In this document: piece after piece, positions 46,702-57,929 of the stretch
How positions within the stretch are numbered: position 1 is the stretch's first letter
Layout of the letters: the number at the start of each line of letters is the position of its first letter
Origin: Piezodorus guildinii
Lineage: Eukaryota > Arthropoda > Insecta > Hemiptera > Pentatomidae
Assembly (NCBI GenBank): GCA_023052935.1
Contig: CM041294.1
Location: 155,745,399-155,809,398 of the forward strand
Length of the DNA: 64,000 nucleotides
Direction: 5' to 3'
Program-made: the position numbers and the translations under genes
Notes under the pieces: model-generated
What the model saw: the letters and a program-made list of their open reading frames with translations, nothing else
Told to the model about the DNA's origin: nothing
Databases searched by the model: none

Positions 46702-47975
46702 TCTTGTGCACGCAATACACGACTTTCACTTACCTCCGTTCTTAAAATAAATTTAAGAATTTTTAAATTAATTTAGAGATAAAAATAAAATTGTTAAAGA
46801 ATTAATTAAATTGAGTATCAATAGAAACATGTGTTTTAATAAATTATTTATTTATTTATTACAAAACAAAAAAATTTGACATAAAATTTAATTTGCCATC
46901 TGCATTTCTTTTGCAATAAGCAAATTTGTGGACTGCTGAAGCAGCGGCTCATCACAGCAGAGTTCATTAAGTGATCAGCATATCTCTTGGCCACCGCCTG
47001 CGTAGTCGTCGGGGTGGGCTGTAAGGATTCGTAGAGCATTTTAATGTTTCTGTAAGAGGGTTGGTGTTGTATGTTAGTCTTTGGTGGAAGTTATTGTACT
47101 GTTCTGTAGCAGTGGCTGAAATTGTCGGAATGTTTAAGTCGTTATGTATAACGTCATTTGTTACGTAGAACGGTGCGTCCACTATTTTGCGCAGCACTTT
47201 CGACTGAAAAGACTGTATTCTTTGGATGCTTGATGGTTTAGCAGAGCCCCACAGTTCTATCCCGTATTTCCAGATTGGTTTTAGCAAAACTTTGTAAAGA
47301 GTTAGTTTGTTGGTTAATGATGATTTAGAGCGTCTGTCAAGTAATCTAGATAAAAGACCGTATCGTCTGTTGAGTTATTTGCGTTTTTGACGAATGTGGG
47401 TCCTCCAGGTCAGTCTTTTGTCCAAGCGAATACCTAAATATCGAATTTCGTCGGAAGTCGGAATAGGAATATTATTGAAGTTAATGGGAGGAGAAGGTTT
47501 ATGGTTCAGGGTAAACACTACATGAGCACTCTCGGACTCGTTCATCTTTATTTTCCTCCTAGAAGCCCAAGCAGAAATTTCATCAAGGTGGTTTTGGAGG
47601 GATATTGCCGCTTGTAAAGGATCCTTATCTGAACAAAGAACAGCTGTATCATCAGCAAAAGTAGCCAAAAGAGTCCCATTGTGCTGGGGAAGATCTGACA
47701 TGTAAATGTTAAACAATATTGGTCCTAAAACACTGCCCTGAGGTACACCTGCCTTAATTTGCTGAATGTCTGAGAGTTCGGTCCCCACTTTCACAGAAAA
47801 ATGTCTATTCGAAAGGTATGAAAGGAATATTAAATAGAACGTAGAAATGATGTTTCTTTTCATCACTCTCCATTAACTTTTACAATTTTGTTTATAACAT
47901 AATATTTTTTCTAAAATCTTAAGCCTTCAATGGGTATATTATATATCTATATTACTGTTCTTATTTTCAAAAACA
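46702..47975 (+). repeat. HL repeat split by a Jockey LINE
   Basis: Left part 46702-46846 starts TCTTGTGCACGCAATACACG. The right part resumes at about 47856 (TTTCTTTTCATCACTCTCCA). The inserted LINE lies between, with loss of a few dozen bases of HL sequence. The copy stops at 47975, where another HL 5' end begins. Confidence 0.8.
46847..47855 (-). pseudogene. Jockey-type LINE, 5'-truncated, minus strand
   Basis: The longest Jockey copy here. The minus-strand frame at 47375-47866 holds the reverse-transcriptase palm: AGVPQGSVLGPILFNIYMSD, then the catalytic FADDTAVLCSD, then IRYLGIRLDKRLTWRTHI. The frame breaks near 47375. The C-terminal frame (46967-47287) reads KPIWKYGIELWGSAKPSS, NPYSPPRRLRRRWPRDMLI and a stop. 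The 3' end is AAATAAATAAATAA at about 46845-46860. Frame breaks and loss of the N-terminal half make it inactive. It inserted into an HL repeat. Confidence 0.88.
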
Positions 47976-47981
47976 TAAAAA

Positions 47982-48265
47982 TCTGGAGCAAGCAACACAC
48001 GACTTTCACTTACATCCGTTTTTAGAATCGATTAAAGAATTTTCAAATACAGTAAGAGATAAAAATGAGTGAAACCTAAATTAAAATTAAATTCTATAGA
48101 AACATGTGTTTTATTAAACAAATCTATTATATTATTATCTAAAATAATCACTGAGTTGTATCGGATTTTCATCACTCTATATTAACTTTTAAAAGCTTGT
48201 GTATGAAATAATATTTTTATCTAAAATCTTTAGTTTTCTAACGGTATATTATACCTGTATATTAT
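47982..48265 (+). repeat. HL repeat, 5' third
   Basis: Starts TCTGGAGCAAGCAACACACG after A-rich sequence, directly abutting the previous HL copy. Ends after AACGGTATATTATACCTGTA. Confidence 0.8.
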
Positions 48266-48784
48266 AACATAAGATAGAGCGATGAGCTCGCACATACAAA
48301 CGTAATAATTATAAATCTAACTAATATGGAGAAAATAATTTCCAATGCACATAATCCAGAAGAATTACGTTTATAAAAATTGTGCATTAAAATATAAATA
48401 ATGAAATATAAGTCTTAATTGCAGATTTTCAAACCTGGAAAGGATAAAAATACGAAAACAACCAATATAAAAAATATAAATTTGACATTTTTCTGCCCAA
48501 AATGTGTCTTCGTTAATGTCGACTAATTTAAAAGAACCACTCAAGAATGAATAAATTTTAAATTTACATTTATTGTAATGTATACTATAAATTATGAATA
48601 CAACTATAAATGTAAATATCACGTATACAAATAACATATGTTTTATAACATGTTATAAGACAAAGACACAAACAAAATGTCTTATATCATGTCATATAAC
48701 TATAACGATGGTGCACTCACATGTTTAACGTATAACCCGTTATTTAAAATACTGTACATTAAAATATAAAAATAAAAGAAAGAC
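48266..48784. other. AT-rich sequence with ATAACATGTTAT-type palindromes
   Basis: Around 48630-48700 short palindromic ATGTTATAA elements occur that become common again at 50.9-51.4 kb. The 88-codon minus-strand ORF at 48371-48637 has no known motif. Confidence 0.35.
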
Positions 48785-50990
48785 ATTAAAAGTAAAAACA
48801 AAATTAAAACCTGGGATATACAACAAAGATCTTAAAAAACCAAATTAATCAACAATTTTTTATAAACCTTGCGAAAGAACATAAAACTGACAAATATTAG
48901 CTCTTGTTAGATAATAAATCTGCCTTTTATAGCGTCAAATGACCAATTAGGGGCATCAAGAATATAAAATTAATTTATTTGTTGCACACTTAAGAATTAA
49001 TACCAGAAAAAAATGTGTAATTAACGAATTTATTTTTTTAAATATATTATAAAACAATATTAAGGGAGCGGCGCTGTCCAGTGGATAGAGCGCTAGTCTA
49101 CTGTGCTCCGGGTCCTGGGTTCGAATCCCGGTTGTGACAGAATATTATTTATTCTGTTCTTTCGGCCGGGGGGCGATCCTTGGGCATGGAGACCCTCCTG
49201 GGGCAGACCCAGCCTCTATAAAGTGGGTACCCAAAAATGGGGAAAAACCTGGCGGCTTAGCGTGATCTCGGCCGAATCACCCCATGGCACGGCCGTTGGC
49301 CTTGAAAAAGTACGAATCTCTATATGAACTCAGCCCAAGCTCTTCATGGGTTGTAGTGGCACAGGCTTTTTTTTTTTTTTCTGATATAACAATATTAACT
49401 ATATATATTCTATTAGCATGCCATATAAGAGTAATGATATTAATGTTTTCTATATAATATGTATCCACTGGTTCTACGAAGAGAGAGTATTTATCTGAAA
49501 AAAATAAGTTCGCATTAAAATACCCCTTAAGCTGAAGTCATTCACACTTTTAAACTTATAATATAAAACGGATAGGAAAACAAAAGAAACTTTTAGGTGG
49601 ATTCTAAAACTGCCTTTGATTTCGCAAACTGAACTCTCTAGACCAATAGAGAGTATCAGATTATATTTATTTGTTTGTTGTGTAATCCTTACTAACCCTG
49701 TAATATCAGAAAAACAAAAAAATTAATGTAATTTTTGTTTTCTTTAAAACATCTGATAAAACAATATCAGTTATGTGTTTTTAAGATTTCTTATTCCGGA
49801 CCCTTCATTACTATATAAGATGTATCAGTTGGTTTTACGGATTCTCCGAGATAGTATTAGGACCGAAATAAATAATTCGTTTTGAAATATCCCATAATAA
49901 TAAACAAAAAAATGATAATGTAAGTCTTATCCACACACTTTTAAACCTAGGATATGAAGCATCCAAGAAAAGCAAAATTAATCTATTTGTAGATTCTAAA
50001 GCTGCCTTTGATAGCGTCAACAGATCTTTTTTGGCCAATAAAAAATATAAAACTGTATTTATTTATTTAACACTTCGTTGCAGAATAACAGAAGTATGCA
50101 AAACAATGCACTCATTATAAAAGTGTATTTATTTGACGTTCACTTCTTGGTTACGAAGAAATATCATAAAAAACAATTATTGCGTTTTTTTAAAACATGG
50201 TATATCAAATTATTATATTGAACTAACATCACATCTTGGACTTTTCTTTACTATAAAAAGTGTAATATCAGGTTTTACCGATTCATTCGGAGATATTATC
50301 CAACCGAAATAAATAAATTCGTTTTAAATTATCCCATTATTAAAGATAAAAAAAAAAGTCTTCAACACACACTTCAAAACCTAAAACATAAAACGGCATC
50401 GAGAAACAAAACAATAATATCTTTGTTGATTCTAAAACTGCCTTTGATAACACCAACTTTTCTTTTTTTACTAATCAAGAATATCAAGTTATATTTACTT
50501 GTTTGTTGTATATTTTTTTTTGTAATAGAAGTAATATCTCGTTAACAGAGTAATTAATTATAGTCTTCTTTGAACATGTAATAAAAATATCCAATATGTT
50601 TCATTAACATGTTATATAACAATAATGATATGGAACTATGAAAGATTTAAGCCGGTTCTACGATTGATTCGACATATTTGTGGAAGAATTTTAATAAATT
50701 AAAGTACCTCATTATTAAAAAAAAAAAAAAAAAGAGAGACAAAGAGAACCCAAAAACACACACACTCTTAAACCTCGGATACGAGACGGCAAATAAAACC
50801 AAAAGAAATCTCTTTGTAGATTCTAAAACTGTCTATGATAGCGTCAACTGATCTTTTTTGACCAACGAAGAATATCCAGTAGGCATTAAAAACACCAGTA
50901 TGTATTTATTATATTTACATGCTTTGCAATAATAAATAAAACTTCTTTTACAATAGCTATATAACAATTAAATCAATTTTTATAACATAT
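48785..50990 (+). repeat. Tandem array built on a reverse-transcriptase fragment
   Basis: About five diverged units of roughly 390-440 bases. Each has CACACTTTTAAACCT...GGATA, then a segment that translates like FVDSKAAFDSVNRSFLAN, then TTTATTTGTTTGTTG. The landmark GCCTTTGATAGCGTC or a variant falls at about 48930, 49611, 50001, 50439 and 50830. The encoded fragment is the FxDxxxAFDSVxR palm motif of LINE reverse transcriptase, with the catalytic aspartate region, but nothing else of the enzyme. No unit is open end to end. A SINE splits the first interval. Confidence 0.75.
49064..49387 (+). mobile_element. tRNA-derived SINE, family B, with poly(T) end
   Basis: The head has a tRNA-like A-box region (CCAGTGGATAGAGCGCTAG) and B box GGTTCGAATCC at about 49118. 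A 230-base GC-rich body follows. The end is 14 T at 49367-49380. An 11-bp duplication AACAATATTAA flanks it at 49053-49063 and 49388-49398. The head does not form an acceptor stem, so it is not a tRNA gene. The T run could stop polymerase III. Confidence 0.85.
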
Positions 50991-51405
50991 ATAACAAATT
51001 ATTATAACATAATTAATGTTTTATAACATATCACATAAGAAAAATAAATAAAACATGTTGTAAGCAAATAATTACATATGTTTTCATGATAGAACATAAG
51101 ACAATATTAATTTAGGTTATATAGCAATAAATATAATCTGTTATATAAAAATAATAATTTAATGTTTTATTACATTTTATATATCGTTTATTACTTATGT
51201 TATAACAAAAATAAGTGTTTTATAACATGTTTTTTGTACCATGGTATATAAAATTTATAAGATATGTTTTATAACATGTTATATAACATTTATAAGATAT
51301 GTTTTATAACATTTTATATAACATTTATAACATATGTTTTATAATTTAAAATGTTTTATAACATATATTTTATAACATGTTATATAATAATAAAGCTGAG
51401 ACACT
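50935..51405 (+). repeat. AT-only tandem repeat of ATAACATGTTAT type, period about 35 bp
   Basis: Units such as TATGTTTTATAACATGTTAT with ATAACATTTATAAG recur, clearest at 51255-51390. Each contains a small palindrome. No coding content. Confidence 0.7.
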
Positions 51406-51423
51406 CACATGATTGTTGTGCCA

Positions 51424-51550
51424 TGTCCCGGGGCGGGGCGGGGCGGGGCGGGGGGAGCGGGGCTCCAGATCAGGCTCCTCGTGGCCTTAGCGCCGCCTCC
51501 AATACCGCCGCCGCCAGGCCGTCCCCGCCATCCTCTCTCGTACCCTGTCA
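51424..51550. other. GC-rich island with G-quadruplex motif
   Basis: In strongly AT-rich surroundings, 51427-51455 is GGGGCGGGGCGGGGCGGGGC followed by more G. This is four or more runs of at least four G with one-base spacers, a textbook G-quadruplex pattern. CG-rich DNA follows to about 51545. Short ORFs pass through but show no motif. Confidence 0.8.
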
Positions 51551-51654
51551 ACAATATTATATATTATTATATGATGTTATATATAACATTATATATTTCC
51601 AAATTATATTATACAGTGCATATAAAAAAACACATTAAAAAAAAAAAGAAACTG

Positions 51655-52235
51655 TAGCTCAACAACCCATTTTCACACAAGACTGAAACGACAAGAAACA
51701 GCACGAAGATATCGATTAAAACACTTACTAGACAAACGTTCAAAACTTCTAGCATATTACAAAAGACTCATTTACAACACCATTATCAGACCTATTTGGA
51801 CATCGAATCGAGCTTTGGGGCTCTACGAAACCATCTAATTCCTCCCGCATCCAGTCCTTACAATCCAACATCCTTCGCAAAATCCTGAATGCCCCTCATT
51901 TTGTCACAAATCAACTCCTGCATAATGACCTAAACATGCCATTTGTTGCAGACCTAGCCCGTGATAGATACTCCTCTTTTCATTCTAAACTCCCTGCCCA
52001 TACAAACCCACTTGTCCGTAATTTATCTTCCTTAGATATCCCTGATAACCCTCCGAGGCGACTGAAAAGAAGGTGGCCTTGGGACCTACTGCCTTAATAT
52101 AGTTAGTGAAGTGCTACCACTGGGTGGTTCTTTCCCAAGACATTTTCATGACTTTTTATTTTCATTCTACACATTAACTTATTGTGTTCTTTAATACAGT
52201 TGTAAATTACTAAAAATAAATTTAAAAAAAATTGT
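51655..52235 (+). pseudogene. Jockey-type LINE, 3' end
   Basis: The most complete Jockey C-terminus on the plus strand. Translation gives HTRLKRQETARRYRLKHLLD, a WT...IELWGSTKPSNSSRIQSL region with a 5-base deletion, and KILNAPHFVTNQLLHNDLNM. It ends with DIPDNPPRRLKRRWPWDLLP and a TAA at about 52096. One frame break near 51805. An A-rich 3' end follows. Confidence 0.82.
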
Positions 52236-52977
52236 TTATTGCTTTAAGATAAGAGACAACACCATACACCGTACAGCACTGATCAAAGTAAGGAAATATT
52301 AAGGAAAAACCAGGAGCCTACGGTTTTCAAATAAAAAAAGGCGACGAAAGTATTTAGGAGTCTTAAAGTGGATATTATCCGTCAAAATATTGATGTCAAA
52401 AGATTTATGCCATTATGTAATGCAGCACCACGACATAAAACATTTGAGCCTATCAACGTTTGCCGCGCCATGACAAACATTCGTTATCGCTTGGGACGGA
52501 CGATACACGGCGATACTGACTATTCGGTTTTTCGGCTCTTATCTTTAGAGGTCTATTAAAACTGTCTCGCTGCGCAGTCCAGTATGACTTGCCAGGTTTG
52601 TTCAAGTGCCCACTAAAATATTTCATATCATTCTCTGGCATTTTTATATCATTCTCTGTATGTTTAAGGATTTTTTTCTCCCGCTTATTCAAGGACAATG
52701 TCAAATATTACAAGGATTCTTTTTATGATGTATTTAGTTTACAACATATGCTATACAATGAATAGCATAGCATTGCGTTTAGATGATCCGTTCCAAGTCA
52801 GGTAGGAACATAAAACAAAAATTGGCTCAAGAAACAGGCCACTTTTACTAACCTTCAAGAACCACTATATAAAGTTAGAGTTAACTTTTTTTTTAAATAA
52901 TTGCAATATATTCCTTTTTTTTTTTTTTTTTTTTTTCTTTTTTTTTTGGGAACATATGTTTTAATAATAATAAAAAT
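52236..52977. other. Unassigned stretch with moderate GC
   Basis: About 52330-52620 is less AT-rich and matches no family here. Overlapping short ORFs on both strands give no usable similarity. T-run at 52914-52948. Confidence 0.35.
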
Positions 52978-53140
52978 TTGTTGCGGGCAAGACAACACAA
53001 GACTGTCACTTACCACGACTGTTAAAAATAATTTAAAAACTATTAACTATACTTCAATTTATCAAAATATTTTAAGTTGGTTTAATAAAACGTGATTTCA
53101 TTTCCGTTGGAATCATATGATCTAGTTCAAATAATGTAAC
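52978..53140 (+). repeat. HL repeat, left part, target of BEL insertion
   Basis: Starts at a variant of the HL 5' end (GTTGCGGGCAAGACAACACA, then CTGTCACTTACC) and runs to the BEL element. The last five bases, GTAAC, are the target duplication. Confidence 0.75.
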
Positions 53141-53731
53141 TGTTGGTGATTCTATGATTATTATGTTTTATATAAATTTATATTAGTTATTTAAGGTTTG
53201 TTTGTTTTTAAAAATACGAAGTAATAGTGCTGATTAACTTGATATAATAGTGTGATTACCAGAAGGGCGCGCATGCGCATTACCGAGCAAACAGTGCCGG
53301 GAATTAAAATATCGCAGTCGAAGTCGAGTCCCAGTCGAAGTCGAGTCCCAGTCGAGTCGTAGTCGAGTCGTGAGTGCGTACGTAATCATACAGGACTTCC
53401 ATCCAGTCACACAGGGTGACCATATAGTCCCACAGGGGGACAGCAGAGACTCATAATCGAAAAGAAGACAAGTCCCACAGGGGGACAGCAGATAAGCTTA
53501 CGTTTAATATTAATACAACATTGAAAGACTACTAATTTAACAATTATAATATTTAAGTTCAATCAGAGTTATTACTTTACCACATTAGAATTTTGCATTC
53601 ATTTTATTATTTTATTTTGTATTATTAATTTCAATTAAACATTTCCTTTTATACATAGCCTGGCGTATTTATTTCACATGCAATATATAACCAACGCACG
53701 TACCCAATTTATTAACATTATTTAACAAACA
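53141..53731 (+). repeat. BEL/Pao 5' LTR
   Basis: 591 bp, TGTTGGTGAT to TTAACAAACA. Internal short repeats: two copies of GTCGAAGTCGAGTCCCA around 53325-53358 with further GTCGAGTC pieces, and two copies of GTCCCACAGGGGGACAGCAG at about 53427 and 53471. Such repeats may bind a regulator; that is a guess. Confidence 0.93.
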
Positions 53732-53736
53732 TTTTT

Positions 53737-53756
53737 TGGTCAATCTCCGGACCGGA
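53737..53756 (+). promoter_or_regulatory. Candidate primer-binding site
   Basis: TGGTCAATCTCCGGACCGG begins five bases after the LTR. The leading TGG fits pairing with the CCA end of a tRNA. The tRNA was not identified. Confidence 0.55.
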
Positions 53757-54436
53757 TGAAAATTAAAATTAAAATTAATAATGAGTTTTATTGCAATGGT
53801 TATGTGCGTGTGTTAGATATTGCCTGTAACAATAGATGTAAACAGATGCAGGTGCAGTAAGAATACGGTATTATCTATACTAGTAGAGTATTAAGTTTTA
53901 AACATTAATTCGATATCAACATGATAACAGTAATACTGAATACCCAACACTTTAGTTGTTTATACTTATTTTAAGAAACATTTATTTTTGAATTTAAGAA
54001 TTGTTTATTTTCATTAATATAAAGAATTTTTTTTATTATTTTAACTAATTATTTTGAGGTTTAAAAATTAATTTAAAATATTAGTTTTAGATTGATTTTG
54101 TGTTTTATTTTTAATTTTTAATCCATGTATTTATTTGATTATTGTACATAAAGTATTATCATTTAATTTATTTTTTTACACAGGTATTTCTTTTCTTATT
54201 AATTACATTATATATTTAGGATTACAGTTACACTATAATTTTCTACATACAATATTTTGAAAGGATTGTTATTTTAGGGATTTATTTTATTTTAAAGATG
54301 GTTATTTCATTGATTTATTGAATAATTAATTATTAGATGAAAAATAATAATCAAATTAATTATTAACATTTAATTTTCATTAATCAATTGGAAACTTTTA
54401 GTCGATATTAATTATAATTTGTGAAGTTTCACCAAC

Positions 54437-56563
54437 ATGGCTTCCCCAGAATTACAAATTAAAGGCATTCGGGCTGCTCTTAAACTATTGCGTAAAGATC
54501 TTGCTCAGATTTATAATGTAGGCATGTCACAACAAGAGGGGATGGCAAATACTTTTAAGGCTATGGCTCCAACTTCTGAATCGATCAAATCTAATTATTT
54601 AAAAAAGTTTGAGGAATGTCAACTCTTAGCTATTACTTCGGAAAAAGATAGCTTGTTTCCGACGGATGATGATATAAAAGAGAGAGGGGAAATTAACGCT
54701 CTTTATTACAAAATTATAGAACTCCAACAATCGAGACATGAGGGAGATAATTCAAAATTTGAAAATGTTTCTTCTAGAGTGTGTAGCAATCGAAGATTAC
54801 CTCGGATAGAATTACCAAAATTTGACGGCAAAATTCAAGACTGGCCTAAATTCAAACAACTGTTCGTTAGCATGATTCATACAAATGATGATATCCCGAC
54901 TATTGAAAAATTCCATTATTTGAATACATCAGTCCAGGGTGAAGCGTTAGCTCTAATAGCTCCTTTCAGTTTGGATGAACCAAACTATCAAAAGGCTTGG
55001 GATGCCTTGACGGACAGATACAATAATAAACGATTACTTGCCACAGCATATATAGATCAAATTCTGGAATTTTCTTCTCATAAGGGAGCGCCAACAGTTC
55101 AATCCCTCCAGTCCTTTATAAGGGTGGTAGCTGAAAGTATAGCAGCTTTTCGATCAATAGATATGCCTGACCAAGCTGATTTCTTGTGGTTGACTTTAGC
55201 ACTGAAAAAACTTGATCAAGAAACCAGACATAATTTTGAAGTAGAGGTAGTAACGACTGAATGGCCCACCTTTAAACAACTTGTAGATTTCGTGCAGGGA
55301 AGGAGTCGAGCCATGCAGCTCTCTGATCCTAAGATCACTAATTCATTTAAACAAAGACCTAAAGCGAACATTCTCGCAACTACATCTACGCCTTCCAATC
55401 AATCCAAATCACAAGTATGCTCGTGTAAACAGTCTCATATCTTAATGCAATGTCCTATTTTTCAATCTAAGACGGCCGCGCAGCGCATGTCTTTCTTAAA
55501 GGATAAAAACGTTTGCTACAATTGCTTAAGACTAGGTCATCGAGCATCAGTATGTCTAACATTAGGTCGCTGCCGAATTTGTAAGGGCAAACACCATACA
55601 TGGCTTCATGTAAAGAGGAAATCTAATGTACACCCTCCAGTCAATCAGAACTCTTCTCCAGTTGTGAATAGCCAAGGTATTTCATCTGCCTCTGAGCAAA
55701 GAGGTTCTAAGGTAGAATCAGGAACATCAAAGCTGGTTGGTAGTGTGACAGGACCTGCACAGGTACTTCTAGGCACGGCCATTGGTCTCATTCAAAATTC
55801 AGACAATGTACTTCAACCTGTTCGTTTCTTAGTCGACTGTGGATCTCAATTCTCTTTCATGACAACGAAATGCGCTAGAAGGTTAGGACTCTCTTGGCAT
55901 GCAACTACTCACACACCACTTGGAGCAGGAGGTGTTCCAGTACCTAAGGTCAAAGGAAAGGTGGAGTGCCGCATTTATTCCAGGATCAATCGAGAGAAAT
56001 ATTTGGAAGTCGAGCCTTTGATTGTTGACTATTTAACGGGAGATCTACCTACTTCAGCAATTCAACCTATACAAGGATCTTCTAAACAACCGTTCGCTGA
56101 TCCACTATTTTGGGAACCTCGTGAGATCGACATGCTCCTTGGAAACGACTGTTTTATTGATATGATAACTGGCAGTCCGGTCATTCTAGAAAATAATTAT
56201 AGAGCTCTTCCAACCTATTTTGGACTTATCGTCATGGGAGGCGCCAATATAGATTCCATTTCAAACTTAAGGTGCCATTGTGTGCTAGAATCACCAATTA
56301 ATGAAGATATACAATCCAAATTCCGGTCGAACAAAGAAGTTGAAGGTTCAGCTGATTATACCCAACGTTATCCTTGTGAAGAGCATTTATTGAAAACATT
56401 CAATCGTGATGCTACTGGCAGAAATATTGCGGCCCTTTCATTTAAAGAAACTCCTGAAAACATACCAGAAGCTGATTTGCTTCATATGCGATCTCAAGAC
56501 AATCCCGCTGACTTGGCATCTCGTGGGACAACTCCAGAATTACTGAAAGATGATTCCCTATAG
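54437..56563 (+). CDS. BEL/Pao Gag-protease protein fused to a pol remnant
   Basis: A 708-residue frame starting at ATG in ACCAACATGGC. The N-terminal 300 residues are the Gag region of BEL/Pao elements (for example KFDGKIQDWPKFKQLF near residue 130). Zinc-knuckle-type cysteines follow: CSCK near 327, CYNCLRLGHRASVC near 358, CRICKGKHHTWLH near 380. An aspartic protease comes next, with VDCGSQFSFMTT near 465 in place of the more usual D-S/T-G, then LLGNDCFIDMITG near 567. After about residue 675 the protein jumps to the NPADLASRGTTPE block that normally lies beyond RNase H. The polymerase is therefore deleted in frame. A TAG follows where family members have tryptophan. Gag and protease could still be made. 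Confidence 0.88.
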   Translation: MASPELQIKGIRAALKLLRKDLAQIYNVGMSQQEGMANTFKAMAPTSESIKSNYLKKFEECQLLAITSEKDSLFPTDDDIKERGEINALYYKIIELQQSRHEGDNSKFENVSSRVCSNRRLPRIELPKFDGKIQDWPKFKQLFVSMIHTNDDIPTIEKFHYLNTSVQGEALALIAPFSLDEPNYQKAWDALTDRYNNKRLLATAYIDQILEFSSHKGAPTVQSLQSFIRVVAESIAAFRSIDMPDQADFLWLTLALKKLDQETRHNFEVEVVTTEWPTFKQLVDFVQGRSRAMQLSDPKITNSFKQRPKANILATTSTPSNQSKSQVCSCKQSHILMQCPIFQSKTAAQRMSFLKDKNVCYNCLRLGHRASVCLTLGRCRICKGKHHTWLHVKRKSNVHPPVNQNSSPVVNSQGISSASEQRGSKVESGTSKLVGSVTGPAQVLLGTAIGLIQNSDNVLQPVRFLVDCGSQFSFMTTKCARRLGLSWHATTHTPLGAGGVPVPKVKGKVECRIYSRINREKYLEVEPLIVDYLTGDLPTSAIQPIQGSSKQPFADPLFWEPREIDMLLGNDCFIDMITGSPVILENNYRALPTYFGLIVMGGANIDSISNLRCHCVLESPINEDIQSKFRSNKEVEGSADYTQRYPCEEHLLKTFNRDATGRNIAALSFKETPENIPEADLLHMRSQDNPADLASRGTTPELLKDDSL

Positions 56564-56938
56564 TGGGCGGGCCCGCTATGGCTACAGACGCATCCACTCG
56601 TTCTACCACAGCAGCCAGACATTTACAAACATCAGGCACCGGAAATAAAACCTGGTACCATATTAACACATACAGTCCACAATAACCAACCAGACGGTAA
56701 TCATCTTATGATCCTAAACTGGATGAATCATCATTCACATTATAATAAAGTGGTCAGAACCCTGGCCTATATTCTAAGATTTTTACATAACATCAGGAAT
56801 CCGATCATAAGATTTCACGGTGCACTAAAGCTACAGGAGCTTAACAGATCACGAGAAGTACTCATAATTGTCAACGGTATGAGTTTGATAAAGAATTTTC
56901 GTGGAAAGAAAATAGACAGTCTTCAAAACGCCTTCTAA
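56564..56938 (+). pseudogene. BEL/Pao pol linker, after the stop
   Basis: Same frame as the Gag ORF beyond its TAG: WAGPLWL directly, then MNHHSHYNKVVRTLAYILRF and more, to a TAA at 56936-56938. This is the region between RNase H and integrase. A frame change near 56930 separates it from the integrase frame. Confidence 0.75.
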
Positions 56939-56940
56939 TT

Positions 56941-57888
56941 CTAGATGCATTCTTAGATGACCGAAGAGTCATGAGAGTCGGAAGTCGCTTCCAAACCCAT
57001 TTTTTGTCAAAGAGAAAAATCGAAGACACAACTCACCAATATCTCGCAGTCTTCATATGTATGGCAACGAAGGCGTTGCACTTGGAAGTTGTTTCTTCAT
57101 TATCCACAGAAGCCTTTCTAGCCACGGTGGATAGGTTTTTATCTCGCAGGGGACTGCCGGCTGCTATATACTCAGACTGCGGAACAAATTTCATAGGAGC
57201 GGCTCGGCATTTACAAGAACTGTTTACTCATCTCAGGCAAGAAGAAACACAACAGGAATTACAAAATCATGCTGTCAATCAGGGATTTGAATGGCATTTT
57301 AATCCACCATATGCACCCCATATGGGAGGAATATGGGAGGCAGCTGTGAAATCAGCCAAGAACCATCTTCATAGAATAACAAAGAACCAGGTATTTTATT
57401 TGGAAGAACTAATGACATTATTCACAAGAATCGAGGCAATTCTAAACTCTCGCCCTATTACACCGCTAAGTGATGACGATCCAAAACATGGGAATTTTCT
57501 TACACCAGGTCATTTCCTCATTGGTGCTCCTCTTTTAAGTGTTCCAGAAGAAGATTTGACAAATCTAAACATAAATCAACTCTCTAGATGGCAACTTGTG
57601 TCACAAACTGTGCAACAATTTTGGAGAAGATGGCATGTAGAATACCTACATACTTTACAAAAACGAATTAAGTGGTATCAGCCAAACAACCAACCACAAA
57701 TTGGGGATCTTGTATTACTACCTGATACTTCTACTAGCCCATTAAATTGGAAGTTAGCCAAAATAGAACAGGTCCATCCAGGAAACGACAATATTACTAG
57801 AGTAGTTACCATAAAGGATCAGCGAGGATGCCATAAACGATCCGTTCACAAAATTATCCCCATTGCCTTTTTAAACAACATTTCATGA
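56941..57888 (+). pseudogene. BEL/Pao integrase, N-terminal part deleted
   Basis: From 56941 the frame reads LDAFLDDRRVMRVGSRF and then, abruptly, the integrase core from HQYLAVFICMATKALHLEVV. The zinc-binding domain and the first catalytic aspartate, normally between these blocks, are missing. The second aspartate (SDCGTNFIGA, about residue 68 from 56971) and the glutamate (YAPHMGGIWEAAVKS, about 123) remain. So does the C-terminal DUF5641-like region (WRRWHVEYLHTLQKR and QIGDLVLLPD). Stop at about 57886. It cannot catalyse integration. Confidence 0.87.
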
Positions 57889-57915
57889 TATCGTTCCTTG
57901 TAAAACCATACGGTT

Positions 57916-57929
57916 TTAGGTGGGCGGGA
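57916..57929 (+). promoter_or_regulatory. Polypurine tract
   Basis: TTAGGTGGGCGGGA directly before the 3' LTR, the expected site for plus-strand priming. The purine run is interrupted by T and C. Confidence 0.6.

Noticed and set aside
49064..49140. Possible tRNA gene (also near 7200-7266 and 63560-63624)
   Set aside because: A- and B-box-like sequences are present but the acceptor ends do not pair and each is followed by a SINE body.
51351..51657. ORFs through the GC-rich island
   Set aside because: Two frames are open because of base composition; neither shows a domain and both run into AT-only repeats.
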